From positions 2,170,001-2,234,000 of the forward strand of contig CAVXSP010000001.1 in NCBI GenBank assembly GCA_963764505.1: a DNA stretch of 64,000 nucleotides, given 5' to 3'. The notes below the pieces were generated by a model. It had not been told where the DNA came from, searched no databases, and was given only the letters and a program-made list of their open reading frames with translations. Shown in pieces: positions 8,605 through 16,610 of the stretch. Source of the DNA: CAVXSP01 sp963764505. Its GTDB lineage: Bacteria; Acidobacteriota; Vicinamibacteria; Vicinamibacterales; SCN-69-37. The stretch's first letter is position 1; every line of letters starts with the position of its first letter. Made by a program: the position numbers and the translations under genes.

Positions 8605-9534
8605 ATGCCGCGCGCCGTCAGCAAGGTGGCACCCGAATGGTGGGACTACACGACGCTCGACCCCGAACTGCTCGCCGACGCGGCGAAGCTCTCGGCGGAG
8701 GACCTGGTGCAGTTGGCTCGGCCGGGATTCCAGGTCGCGATCTACGACACGCTCGAAGAGTTCTACTGCGCCGAGGCGCTCGAGTACCTCGAGGCCTGGA
8801 GGCAGGCGACGTCGTCCCGCCCGGCGGGCATCTGCGGCCCGATCGGCCCGACCGAGCAGCTCCCGCTCGTCGCCCGGATGGTGAATGCGCTCGGGCTGCG
8901 GCTCCAGGACTGTCATTTCTGGGGCATGGACGAGTGGGTCGAGGCCGGCGCGCCCGTGCCGATCACGCATCCGCTCTCGTTCGCCAGCGCGGACAAACGG
9001 CTCTGCTTCGATCGGATCCGTCCGGAGCTGCGGATGCCGGATGCGAACCTGCGCTTTCCGACGGGCGATCTCGGCGCGTACAGTCGAAGCTTCGACGAGG
9101 TGCGCTGCGTCATCATGCAGGGCGGCCAGGGCGAGGTGAAACACTGGGCGTTCAACGATCCGCCGAAGCGGCAGGGCGAGTACGCGGATGATCCGCCCTC
9201 GCCCGCGGAGTACCGCGCGCTGCGGACCCGGGTGACGGATCTCCATCCGATGACCGTGATTCAGAACGCGCGCACGAGTGGCGGCGGATACATCCCGCTC
9301 GTCCCGACGCAGGCGGCGACCGTGGGCCCGTGGGAGACGTGGAAGGCCGAGACGGTCTCGATCTGGCATGCCGGAAGGCACGACAATCCGTTCGGCCAGC
9401 GCCTCACGGCGCTCATGATCGCCAAGCGCGTGGCCGACTCGGCCTGCCCGATGTCGCTGCTCGGCGACCACCCCAGCGTGCGGTTCAGCTACTACCGCGG
9501 CGGCATCGGCGTCGTCGATGCGGACATGCACTGA
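8605..9534 (+). CDS. Glucosamine-6-phosphate deaminase/isomerase-like protein (NagB family)
   Basis: 309 residues after a strong AGGAGGT site. The family core is visible: a nucleotide-like GGPIGPTEQL-type loop (GICGPIGPTEQ), then CHFWGMDEW, matching the NagB active-site DEW segment, and the MQGGQGEVKHWAFNDP region for the catalytic Asp/His relay. The family converts glucosamine-6-phosphate to fructose-6-phosphate and ammonia, but distant members act on other sugar phosphates, so the exact substrate is not certain. Pairing with a PIG-L deacetylase suggests amino-sugar breakdown. Its last 84 coding bases recur exactly at 13979-14062. Confidence 0.75.
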   Translation: MPRAVSKVAPEWWDYTTLDPELLADAAKLSAEDLVQLARPGFQVAIYDTLEEFYCAEALEYLEAWRQATSSRPAGICGPIGPTEQLPLVARMVNALGLRLQDCHFWGMDEWVEAGAPVPITHPLSFASADKRLCFDRIRPELRMPDANLRFPTGDLGAYSRSFDEVRCVIMQGGQGEVKHWAFNDPPKRQGEYADDPPSPAEYRALRTRVTDLHPMTVIQNARTSGGGYIPLVPTQAATVGPWETWKAETVSIWHAGRHDNPFGQRLTALMIAKRVADSACPMSLLGDHPSVRFSYYRGGIGVVDADMH

Positions 9535-9570
9535 CGGCAATGCGTTTAGGAAATACATGGAGCTGGTTCC

Positions 9571-9802
9571 GGACGATCGTGCGGGGGACGTCCTGTGGGA
9601 CTCAACGGAGCTGGCCCTCGAAATCGCGCTTCCGTCCGCTCGCGGTTCAGGCTGTCGCTCATCGCACGATGGCTACCCGCTGGGGAACCAGACATGCTCC
9701 GCCATCGTGCTCGAACCGCTCGCTTCCTCCAGCACGATTTCATCCTGACGCCCATCGGGCCACTCCGATTCGTCGCACACGACGTCCCCCGCACGATCAT
9801 CC
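9571..9802. repeat. MITE-like element with 27-base terminal inverted repeats
   Basis: Bases 9571-9597 and 9776-9802 are inverted repeats matching at 25 of 27 positions (core GATCGTGCGGGGGACGTC), and weaker complementarity continues about 20 bases further in. The 232-base unit holds no convincing gene. It lies in the extra segment absent from the other duplication copy, which fits insertion of a small non-autonomous element; loss from copy 2 is the other reading. No flanking target duplication was obvious. No transposase is in the window. Confidence 0.55.
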
Positions 9803-9900
9803 GACGTCAAATGTCGCTAGTGGCGCCGAGAGCCGATCATTCTCCAGTCCGAGCTGAAGCAGGCCGCGGTGCGCGGAACGGCGTGGGAACGGCATCGGGG

Positions 9901-10197
9901 CTATGGCAGTCGGCGCACGTAGACGATCCAGATGATCATCGCGAGCGCCAGCGCGGCGAGGCCGACCGCGAGGGCGAATCGAGGCGCGGCCAGTCCGGTG
10001 GCGAGCCAGGCGAGGCCCGCGCAGACGAACAGGAGACCGCCCACACGATTGGCCGGATACCAGACGGCGTCGGACGAGAGGGTACGCGGCGTGCGAAACC
10101 CGTAGAAATAGTTGCGGCCAATCCAGCCGGCAATCAGCGGCAGCGATACCGCAATGACGACGATCGGGGCGATGAGCGTCGCAAGGGAGGTCCGCAT
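9901..10197 (-). CDS. SdpI/YhfL-like small membrane protein, copy 1
   Basis: 98 residues with three hydrophobic segments (about 5-25, 50-68, 72-93). The central GRNYFYGFRTPRTLSSDAVW...NR is the SdpI-family signature, found in Bacillus SdpI (immunity to the SdpC toxin) and in many uncharacterised membrane proteins. No toxin gene is nearby, so an immunity role is not supported. The sequence is identical to the copy at 14069-14368 except for one Leu/Ile change near residue 86 and the last residue. It is part of the duplicated segment. Confidence 0.75.
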   Translation of the reverse strand: MRTSLATLIAPIVVIAVSLPLIAGWIGRNYFYGFRTPRTLSSDAVWYPANRVGGLLFVCAGLAWLATGLAAPRFALAVGLAALALAMIIWIVYVRRLP

Positions 10198-10232
10198 GCA
10201 GGATTACCGATCACGATGACCGATTTGCGAAC

Positions 10233-10433
10233 GGCGCGCGGCCGACCGGCGATCCCATGGGCGCCATGCAGGACTAGTTCTGGGGCGACCGCTGCGGCTC
10301 CCTGATCGACCCGCAAGGCTACCGGTGGACGATTGCCACGCGAAAAGAGGACCTGACGCAGGGGGAGATGCTGCAGCGGCAGGAGGAGTGGATGAAGTCA
10401 TTCGCCGGTCAGGGCAGCCGGCCGGCTTCGTAG
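10233..10433 (+). pseudogene. Remnant of the VOC (glyoxalase-like) gene, 3' 200 bases only
   Basis: Corresponds to bases 14910-15110 of the intact VOC gene. The 5' 300 bases and start codon are gone through a 506-base deletion that joins it to the upstream region of the SdpI gene. A C to T change at 10275 makes an in-frame TAG. Two further substitutions lie downstream. It cannot encode a functional protein. Confidence 0.88.
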
Positions 10434-10461
10434 AACAATCACGCCCGCGAGCTTCGCACCG

Positions 10462-10500
10462 AAAGAAACGCGACGGAGACCGTGAAGGGCTCCGTCGCGT
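10462..10500 (-). terminator. Rho-independent terminator of the PEP-CTERM gene
   Basis: On the minus strand an 11-base perfect stem (10490-10500 with 10468-10478, arms ACGCGACGGAG and its complement) closes an 11-base loop and is followed by a T-rich GTTTCTTTC tract. It lies about 20 bases after the stop codon of the PEP-CTERM gene. Confidence 0.75.
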
Positions 10501-10521
10501 GACTCTCTGGCGCGACGAGGT

Positions 10522-11154
10522 CTAGCGCTTTCCCTTCTTCATCCGCCGGGCGAGGGCCAGGGCCCCCGTTCCGAGGAGCACGAGCGTGCCGGGCTCGGGC
10601 ACCGCTCCGCCGTTGATCGGCGGAAGCTGGGTCAAGTTGAAGCTGTCTTCGAGCGAGAACCACGCCGAGCCGCCAGCCGGGATGCCGTTCGCCCCGAAGT
10701 TGACCGTGCCCAGGTCGGCGAACACGATCACGTTCTGGATGTTGCTGTACGTCACGTCCTGAATGTCGGAGGTCAAGCCACCGTATCCGGACGGATCGCT
10801 CGCATTGCCGCAGCCGATTGCTGCGCACGCCCCATCGCCGTCGAATCCGAACGGACCCAGACCGTTCACGCCCACGCCCGGCCCGAGCGTCAGGGAGAGA
10901 ATGGGGGAAGCCGTGTCGTTCTGCACGCCAATCAACGTGTCCTCGCTGCCGTCATACGGACCCGTGTCGGTCGTGCTTGCGAACGTCTCGATCGACCCAT
11001 CTGCATTGAAGACCACGAGGAACTGACACCCCGTGGGATTGAGTCCGACCGGCGGACACTGCGTGAACGGACTCAGCGGAACCGCCGAGGCTCTCGACGG
11101 ACTTGCCAGAAACGCGAACGCGACCAGACCGGCCGCCAGCATGAGCTTTTTCAT
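10522..11154 (-). CDS. PEP-CTERM sorting-domain secreted protein
   Basis: 210 residues. Signal peptide 1-23, ending SRASA; a beta-rich Gly/Asp-rich middle; and a C-terminal sorting tag VPEPGT (about 186-191), a hydrophobic stretch LVLLGTGALALA and a basic end RRMKKGKR. This tripartite end is recognised by exosortase, which cleaves it during export. Four cysteines occur in the mature part. The specific function is unknown. The exosortase itself is not in the window; the PrsT-like gene immediately upstream supports a PEP-CTERM link. Confidence 0.92.
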   Translation of the reverse strand: MKKLMLAAGLVAFAFLASPSRASAVPLSPFTQCPPVGLNPTGCQFLVVFNADGSIETFASTTDTGPYDGSEDTLIGVQNDTASPILSLTLGPGVGVNGLGPFGFDGDGACAAIGCGNASDPSGYGGLTSDIQDVTYSNIQNVIVFADLGTVNFGANGIPAGGSAWFSLEDSFNLTQLPPINGGAVPEPGTLVLLGTGALALARRMKKGKR

Positions 11155-11368
11155 AGGTCACATCCTCCGCGCCAGACGAGAGATGACCGCGCAGACATCT
11201 GCAATCGGGGGGCCAGATTGAACGAATGATGTACACGGAAGTCGTAAAGTCTTGACTTGTCGTATGTTGCTTCATCTGCTCGTCCTCGGCTGTCCCGGGT
11301 GTTCCCCTGATTCGTCAGCCTCCGTCCGGAGGTTTCTCTCCCTGCGGGAGGTCTTCTGAAGCGACGCT

Positions 11369-13642
11369 TCAACGTAAATTGGCAAGCGCCTGTCGCGCCG
11401 CGTCCGCCTCGGTTCCGGTCCCGCGTAGGGCCAGCGACTTCTCGAGCTCCCGGACGCGCCTTGACCGCCTGGCTGAGCGAGACGTACACCATCCCCAGAT
11501 GATAGTGATAGGTCGGGTTCGACGGATCCTTGGCAGTTGCGTCGAGCAGTGGCGTCACGGCCTGGGAGAACTGACCTAGCCTGTAAAACGCCCAGGCGAG
11601 TGTGTCGGCCACTTCGGGTCGATTCGGCAGCCCTTCTTTCGCCGTCTTCGCCAGCTTCAAGGCCTCGTCCAGACTGCCGCCCTGGTCCATGTAGATCCAG
11701 GCCAGGTTGTTGGCGGCGACTGCGGCGTGCGGGTCGAGGGACAGTGCCTGCTCGTAGCGAGCCCGGGCTTCCGCCGGCCGGCGCTGCATCTCGAGGAGCA
11801 GGCCAATCGCCGTGTAGGGCCCGACGGGACGTCTCTGGACCTTGGCAGCGTTCGTGAACTCGACAATGGCGTCGTCGAGGCGGTGACTGGAGAGGTAAAG
11901 GCTTCCCAGCAACGAATAGACCTCCAGGTTCGAGGAGTCTGCTTCGAGGGCCTGCTTCCCGGTGCGCTCGGCGGCCCCCATGTCACCCATCCTGAGATAG
12001 AAGCGCGCGGCCATGACGAGCAGCGGCGCGTTGCGAGGCGCCGCGCGCACCGCGGCGTCCAGTCGTTCGCGCGCCGCGGCCGTGCGATGTTCCTGCAGGT
12101 CCATCGAGACCAGCCTGGCCACGGCGCTGAGCTGCGTCGGGTTCTGCTGGATCGCGGCGTCGAACGCCTTGCGGGCGCCCGCCTGATTCTTCTTCAGCAG
12201 CTCGAGCTCACCCATGTCGGCTTTCACGACCGGGGAGTCCGGCTGCGCCTTGGCTAGGGCCAGGACGATCGGTTCCGCCTTCGCCGCGTTTCGCTGCATC
12301 AAGTACGTCCGGGCCAGGAGGAGCTGCGCATCCGCGTAATTCGGCCGGACGTGCAGCGCCTCGGTCGCGAACTTTTCGGCGTCGGCGAGGTGTCGATCGG
12401 CGATCGCCAGTCTGGCCAGTTCGATGTCGGCAGCGGCCATGCGCGGGTTGATCCTCAGCGCCTCGCGAAACGCGTCCGCTGCGTCCTTGCTCTCGCGTCG
12501 AAGCGCGTAGAGCCGTCCGAGCGAATAGTGCGCGGGGGCGGAATTCGGATTGTTCTTCAGGGCGGTCTGCAGCGTCTCGAAGGCGGTATCCAGCTGATTC
12601 TGGCTGTACGGCCACTTCCGCCTTCGCGAGCAGGGCGCCGGTGTTCGCGGGCTCCTTCGTGAGCACCTCGTCGATCCATCGCTTCGCGGACAGCAGATCG
12701 CCGCCCGCGAGGCTCAGCCCCGCAAGCTGCAGCTTCGCCTGAGAAGTGCTGCGACCGACGTGCGCCGCAACCTTCTGGAGAATCGCGCGCGCTTCCGCGA
12801 TCCGCCGGTTGTTCGCGTAGAAGTCGGCCAGCGTCAGCTTCCCTTCATCGTCCGGCAGGATCTCTGCGAGCGTCTTGAAATACGGCTCAGCCTCCGTCGG
12901 GCGGTGCTCCGCGACGTAGAATGCCGCGACTGCCCGATTGGCCAGCAGGTTCTTCGGATCGATCGCGAGCGCCGCCCGGAACTCCGCCTCGGCGTCGGCC
13001 TCGCGGCCCACGGCCGAGAGGAAGTTCGCCAGACCCAGGTGGGCGTCGAGCGACTTGGGATCGGTCGCCACGGCCTTTCGGAACGAGGCCTCCGCCTGCT
13101 CCTGGTTGCCCCGCACTGTACTGCATGGCGCCGAGGCTGGTGTAGGCGGCAATTCGCGCCGGGTCGTTGCGGATGGCGTCCTCCACCTCGGCGACGGCGT
13201 CGTCAACTTTCCTGAGGCCGGCCAGCGCGTTGGCCTTCAGGATTTGCGCCGTCACCATCTTGGGGTCGATCGCGAGCGCCTTATCGGCTCGCGCCTCCGC
13301 GTCCTCGTATCGACGGGTGAGGAGGAGCAGCTGCCCGGCGTCGAGCTGGGCGTTGGCGTTCTGGGGCAGAAGATCCGCCGCCCGGATCGCTTCGCGGTAC
13401 GACGTGGCGAGGTCGCCCTGAATCAGGGAGACTGCCGCCAGCTTCCGCCGAGCCTCGCCGGAGCGCGGGTCCTGCTGCACCGCATTGCGGTACTGGATCA
13501 CGGCCTCGGCATACTTCTTCTGCCCGACGAACGCGTCGCCGCTCTTCAGGTACTCCTGGTTCGCAACGTGGGGACTGCGGTGGCAGGACGCGGTCAGCGC
13601 TGCCGACAGGACGACGATCGTGGCCCAGCTTCTCTCTCGCAT
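11369..13642 (-). pseudogene. PrsT-like PEP-CTERM-system TPR lipoprotein, disrupted by three frameshifts
   Basis: A single ancestral gene of about 757 codons read from ATG 13642 to TGA 11371-11369. Residues 1-20 form a lipoprotein signal with TASC lipobox, followed by tandem tetratricopeptide repeats throughout (patterns such as YAEAVIQYRNAVQQDP, EAEFRAALAIDPKN, ARARYEQALSLDP). This is the organisation of the PEP-CTERM-system lipoprotein PrsT. The frame changes at about 13120, 12608 and 11451; correcting each by one base restores continuous repeats and a natural end (ARQALANLR). Either the gene is decaying or the assembly has indel errors. It lies directly upstream of the PEP-CTERM gene. Confidence 0.8.
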
Positions 13643-13852
13643 CGTTTTTCCTCGCTCCCTCGCGGTGCGGAACGAAGCAAGCCACTCACCGGGGCGGCCG
13701 CGGGCTGGTCTTTTCAGCTAAGTGTCGCTCTGACAGCGACTTAAGTGTCTGGATTGGAGCCAGCACTGGGGAAGAACACACTCAAGTCCGGCCGCAGGCA
13801 GACAATAGTCCTGCGCGGCTCGGACCCGCTTGATCTGCTCTGTCCACCCGGT
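13643..13852. other. Upstream region of the PrsT-like gene, no gene seen
   Basis: No open frame with coding character. A bulged hairpin lies at about 13723-13744 (arms AAGTGTCGCT and AGCGACTT), about 80 bases before the PrsT-like start; it could be a regulatory stem or terminator for either side. Confidence 0.35.
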
Positions 13853-13978
13853 TCAGCGAACCAGAGACCGGAACGTGACGAACGACACGCCGGGCCGACG
13901 CTCGGCCCGGGCCTGATGTCTCCGGCCGAGCCGATGATCACCGCGTTGATGTTGATAATGAGGTCGCAGCACCCGTCG
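13853..13978 (-). pseudogene. Detached 3' fragment of the TadG-like gene
   Basis: About 125 bases similar to 15186-15311, the 3' end of the TadG-like gene on the same strand. With one missing base restored it reads INAVIIGSAGDIRPGPSVGP and then GVSFVTFRSLVR before TGA. The match stops at about 13977, exactly where the nagB-derived sequence begins. It marks the junction of the tandem duplication. Confidence 0.75.
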
Positions 13979-14068
13979 ATGTCGCTGCTCGGCGACCACC
14001 CCAGCGTGCGGTTCAGCTACTACCGCGGCGGCATCGGCGTCGTCGATGCGGACATGCACTGACGGGCG

Positions 14069-14368
14069 TCAAAAGGGCAGTCGGCGCACGTAGACGATCC
14101 AGATGATCATCGCGATCGCCAGCGCGGCGAGGCCGACCGCGAGGGCGAATCGAGGCGCGGCCAGTCCGGTGGCGAGCCAGGCGAGGCCCGCGCAGACGAA
14201 CAGGAGACCGCCCACACGATTGGCCGGATACCAGACGGCGTCGGACGAGAGGGTACGCGGCGTGCGAAACCCGTAGAAATAGTTGCGGCCAATCCAGCCG
14301 GCAATCAGCGGCAGCGATACCGCAATGACGACGATCGGGGCGATGAGCGTCGCAAGGGAGGTCCGCAT
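14069..14368 (-). CDS. SdpI/YhfL-like small membrane protein, copy 2
   Basis: 99 residues, three hydrophobic segments and the GRNYFYGFRTPRTLSSD signature, as in copy 1. One substitution (T at 14116 for G at 9945) turns a Leu into Ile, and the stop moves by one codon so the end is RRLPF. The gene is divergent from the small membrane gene and the VOC gene to its right. Confidence 0.75.
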   Translation of the reverse strand: MRTSLATLIAPIVVIAVSLPLIAGWIGRNYFYGFRTPRTLSSDAVWYPANRVGGLLFVCAGLAWLATGLAAPRFALAVGLAALAIAMIIWIVYVRRLPF

Positions 14369-14433
14369 GCAGGATTACCGATCACGATGACCGATTTGCG
14401 AACAGCAGTCCAGAGCAGTTGCCGGAGGCGGCG

Positions 14434-14610
14434 ATGATTGGCGGAATCCTTCGGGTGGTTGGCGGTTTGCTCATTGCACTGGGATTGCTGGCAGCGATCT
14501 CGCTCGCCGGACTGCTGATGGTGCTCGCGGTGCTCTACGTCTGCCGGCTGATTCCATTGACGGGCCGTCATAGGAGCAAGGGACTTCCGCCTAGAAGGAG
14601 AATGCCATGA
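14434..14610 (+). CDS. Small membrane protein of unknown function
   Basis: 58 residues from ATG 14434, preceded by GGAGG at 14424-14428. One long hydrophobic region (residues 3-40, rich in Gly, Leu, Ile, probably two passes) and a basic tail ending in PPRRRMP. Its TGA overlaps the ATG of the VOC gene (ATGA), which suggests translational coupling. I do not recognise a family. The equivalent is deleted from copy 1 of the duplication. Confidence 0.55.
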   Translation: MIGGILRVVGGLLIALGLLAAISLAGLLMVLAVLYVCRLIPLTGRHRSKGLPPRRRMP

Positions 14611-15110
14611 CGAAAGCCAAGAGCCCCGTGCCCAACGGATTCCATACCGTGACGCCCCAGTTGACGATGGAGAACGCCGCCGAGGCGATCGAGTGGTACA
14701 AGAAGGCGCTCGGCGCCGTGGAAATGTCGCGCGCGGTCGGGCCGGATTCGAAGATCATGCACGCAGAAATCCGCGTCGGCGACTCGCCGATCATGCTCAA
14801 CGACGCGATGATGGGCGGCAAGGGCCCGAAGGCGCTCGGCGGGTCGCCGGCCTCGCTCTGGGTCTATGTACAAGATGCCGACGCGCTGTTCAACCGCGCG
14901 ATGGCCGCTGGCGCGCGGCCGACCGGCGATCCCATGGGCGCCATGCAGGACCAGTTCTGGGGCGACCGCTGCGGCTCCCTGATCGACCCGCAAGGCTACC
15001 GGTGGACGATTGCCACACGAAAAGAGGACCTGACGCAGGGGGAGATGCTGCAGCGGCAGGAGGAGTGGATGAAGTCGTTCGCCGGTCAGGGCAGCCGGCC
15101 GGCTTCGTAG
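14607..15110 (+). CDS. VOC family protein (PhnB/glyoxalase-like)
   Basis: 167 residues, with AAGGAG upstream at 14596-14601. The paired beta-alpha-beta modules of the vicinal-oxygen-chelate fold are seen: TVTPQLTMENAAEAIEWYKKALGA and, later, LWVYVQDADALFNRAMAAGA followed by WGDRCGSLIDPQGYRW, the typical PhnB-type second half. The family includes glyoxalase I, bleomycin-resistance and extradiol dioxygenases, but PhnB-like members have no proven reaction. Its 3' end is duplicated at 10233-10433. Confidence 0.85.
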   Translation: MTKAKSPVPNGFHTVTPQLTMENAAEAIEWYKKALGAVEMSRAVGPDSKIMHAEIRVGDSPIMLNDAMMGGKGPKALGGSPASLWVYVQDADALFNRAMAAGARPTGDPMGAMQDQFWGDRCGSLIDPQGYRWTIATRKEDLTQGEMLQRQEEWMKSFAGQGSRPAS

Positions 15111-15134
15111 TCCAAAAGGGACTTGTCTTGGCGT

Positions 15135-15173
15135 GGTCCAAAGGTCCAAAGGTCCGCTTGGGACCTTTGGACC
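15135..15173. terminator. Period-8 repeat and 13-base perfect hairpin between convergent genes
   Basis: GGTCCAAA occurs twice in tandem (15135-15150) and runs into a perfect stem: 15143-15155 pairs with 15161-15173 around a 5-base loop. It lies between the convergent VOC and TadG-like genes. There is no T-run, so termination is a guess; it also belongs to a set of short-period spacer repeats in this window. Confidence 0.5.
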
Positions 15174-15185
15174 TCGGACGGGACC

Positions 15186-16373
15186 TTACCGAACCAATGA
15201 GCGAAAGGTGATGAACGACACGCCGGGGCCGACGCTCGGGCCCGGGCTTGATGTCGCCCGGCCGAGCCGATGATCACCGCGTTGATGATCAGGTCTGCCA
15301 GCACCGTCGAGTAGCCGGTGATGAAGAACGACAGGATGTTCGTGATGGTGATGGCTGCCCTGCCCGGTGGCGCTGCCGCGCAATCGGCCTCGAGCGGATC
15401 GCAGATCGCCGCCTGGACGATGCGCGGACTCATCGTGCCGCCGTACGGGCATTCAGAGGCGTAAGACGGACACGCGCACGTGCCCGAGGCAGCGCAGCCG
15501 CCGGTCACGGTGTTGGTCCCGGCATCGTAGCGGACGCCTGTGGGATTGGAGATCGCATCGTAGTCGGGATCCCAATCGAAGAGCGAGTCGATCCCCTGTT
15601 TCTCGGGGCCCAACGTATTGCCCGGCTTGGTCCCGATCGTCTGTCCGATCACGAAGTCCATGCCGCTCGCGCAATGTTCGATCGCATCCCGAATTGCCGG
15701 CACCGCCGCTGCCGACATCCAACTGTCCGTAGGACGGACGGGGCCGCTGTTCTTGTGGAACTGCGACGCTCGTGCCGATGTCGTCCGGAATCTTGTAGCC
15801 GGGGAACTGCGTAAGTATCCGGGTGGCGAATCGCACTTGTCGTTGCCGTTGACGTCGATGTACTTGTCCTCGAATGAACCACGGCCGCATGCAGCCGCTG
15901 CTGTTCGCGTCGAGCACCTGGGCCGTCGCCGTCGCCCTGATTCGCTGAGACGTGACGCCGAACAACTGGGCGAAGAAGGAAGGCAGCGTCGCGCTGCCGT
16001 TCGTCCCGTCGCGGTACGCGTCGACCTGGATGCAGCGGATGTTGTTGGGTGCGGTCATCCACGGCGGGCACACCGAAGTGACGACGACGCCGGGTGCGGC
16101 GCCCAGGATCGGGTTCGATCGGGCCGCCGTGGTCGCCGTCCGCACCACGATCCCGCCCGAGGGCGCGGGCCAGGTGCTGTCGTCGAGCGCGAGCGCCGTG
16201 GCGCCCGCTAGCGCGCCTGCATCGGCCGCGTTCTGGGCGAGCCCGCGGCCGACCCACACCACTCCGTAGTCGAGCACGAACGCGTTGAACGCCGTCAGCA
16301 TGAATGCGGCCAGCGCCACCTGAACCAGGATGGCGCCGTCGTCGTTCCGAAATCGTTTCAGCAGCTTGCGCAT
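15186..16373 (-). pseudogene. TadG-like pilus-assembly/secreted protein gene with several frameshifts
   Basis: Starts at ATG 16373. The N-terminus (RKLLKRFRNDDGAILVQVALAAFMLTAFNAFVLDYG, given here in two parts as a basic head RKLLKRF and a membrane helix VALAAFMLTAFNAFVLDYG) followed by GRGLAQNAADAGALAGA is the TadG-type signal-anchor and N-domain. Coding then jumps between frames near 15865, 15825, 15790 and 15200-15230, with the pieces KYIDVNGNDK, GYKIPDDIGTSV and FHKNSGPVRPTDSWMS lying in alternating frames. The likely natural end is GPGVSFITFRSLVR before TAA 15188-15186. Several of the indels are in G/C runs. The 3' end is partly duplicated at 13853-13978. Confidence 0.75.
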
Positions 16374-16553
16374 GTCCGTTCGCCTTTGTGACCACCCAGC
16401 CTGAAAATTCAGGTTCCGCTTCGGGGGAGCCGGGAAACGGAGCATCCAACCTGCCACGCCTACGTAGATCCTGTCAAGAAAATGAGAGTGTCAAACTCAT
16501 GACGTGTTATCGGCATGAACAGACGTCGCTTTAGGGAAAGGGCCTCGATCCGC

Positions 16554-16583
16554 GGAAAACCGGCCCGATCGACCGGGTTTTCC
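16554..16583 (-). terminator. Terminator-like hairpin downstream of the AI-2E family gene
   Basis: GGAAAACC (16554-16561) pairs with GGTTTTCC (16576-16583) around a GC-rich loop, giving an A/T-flanked stem that could act in both directions. It lies 28 bases after the end of the AI-2E family gene. Confidence 0.55.
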
Positions 16584-16610
16584 ACAAATCGAGACCCGTC
16601 CCCCCGTCTG

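Larger units (their letters stand above)
9449..10433. repeat. Copy 1 of a tandem segmental duplication (nagB 3' end, SdpI gene, VOC remnant)
   Basis: Bases 9451-9537, 9905-10232 and 10233-10433 match 13979-14065, 14076-14403 and 14910-15110 nearly base for base (constant offsets 4528, 4171 and 4677). Relative to copy 2, this copy has about 357 extra bases between the nagB-like gene and the SdpI gene and has lost 506 bases between the SdpI and VOC genes. Only a handful of substitutions separate the copies, for example C to T at 10275, so the duplication is young. Confidence 0.9.
13976..15110. repeat. Copy 2 of the tandem duplication, with the novel junction at its left edge
   Basis: Starts with the last 84 coding bases of the nagB-like gene (13979-14062), followed by the SdpI gene, a small membrane gene and the VOC gene. 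The left edge abuts the TadG 3' fragment with about 3 bases of microhomology (CGA). That order, TadG end joined to nagB end, is what a tandem duplication spanning nagB to TadG would produce. Confidence 0.85.

Noticed and set aside
9901..10197. SdpI immunity role for the small membrane protein
   Set aside because: The family resemblance is real but no SdpC-like toxin or sdpRI regulator gene is near, and the family is mostly of unknown role.
13745..14062. Open frame of 105 codons across the duplication junction
   Set aside because: It is a chance fusion of antisense TadG fragment and the nagB 3' end; no start context and no coherent fold.
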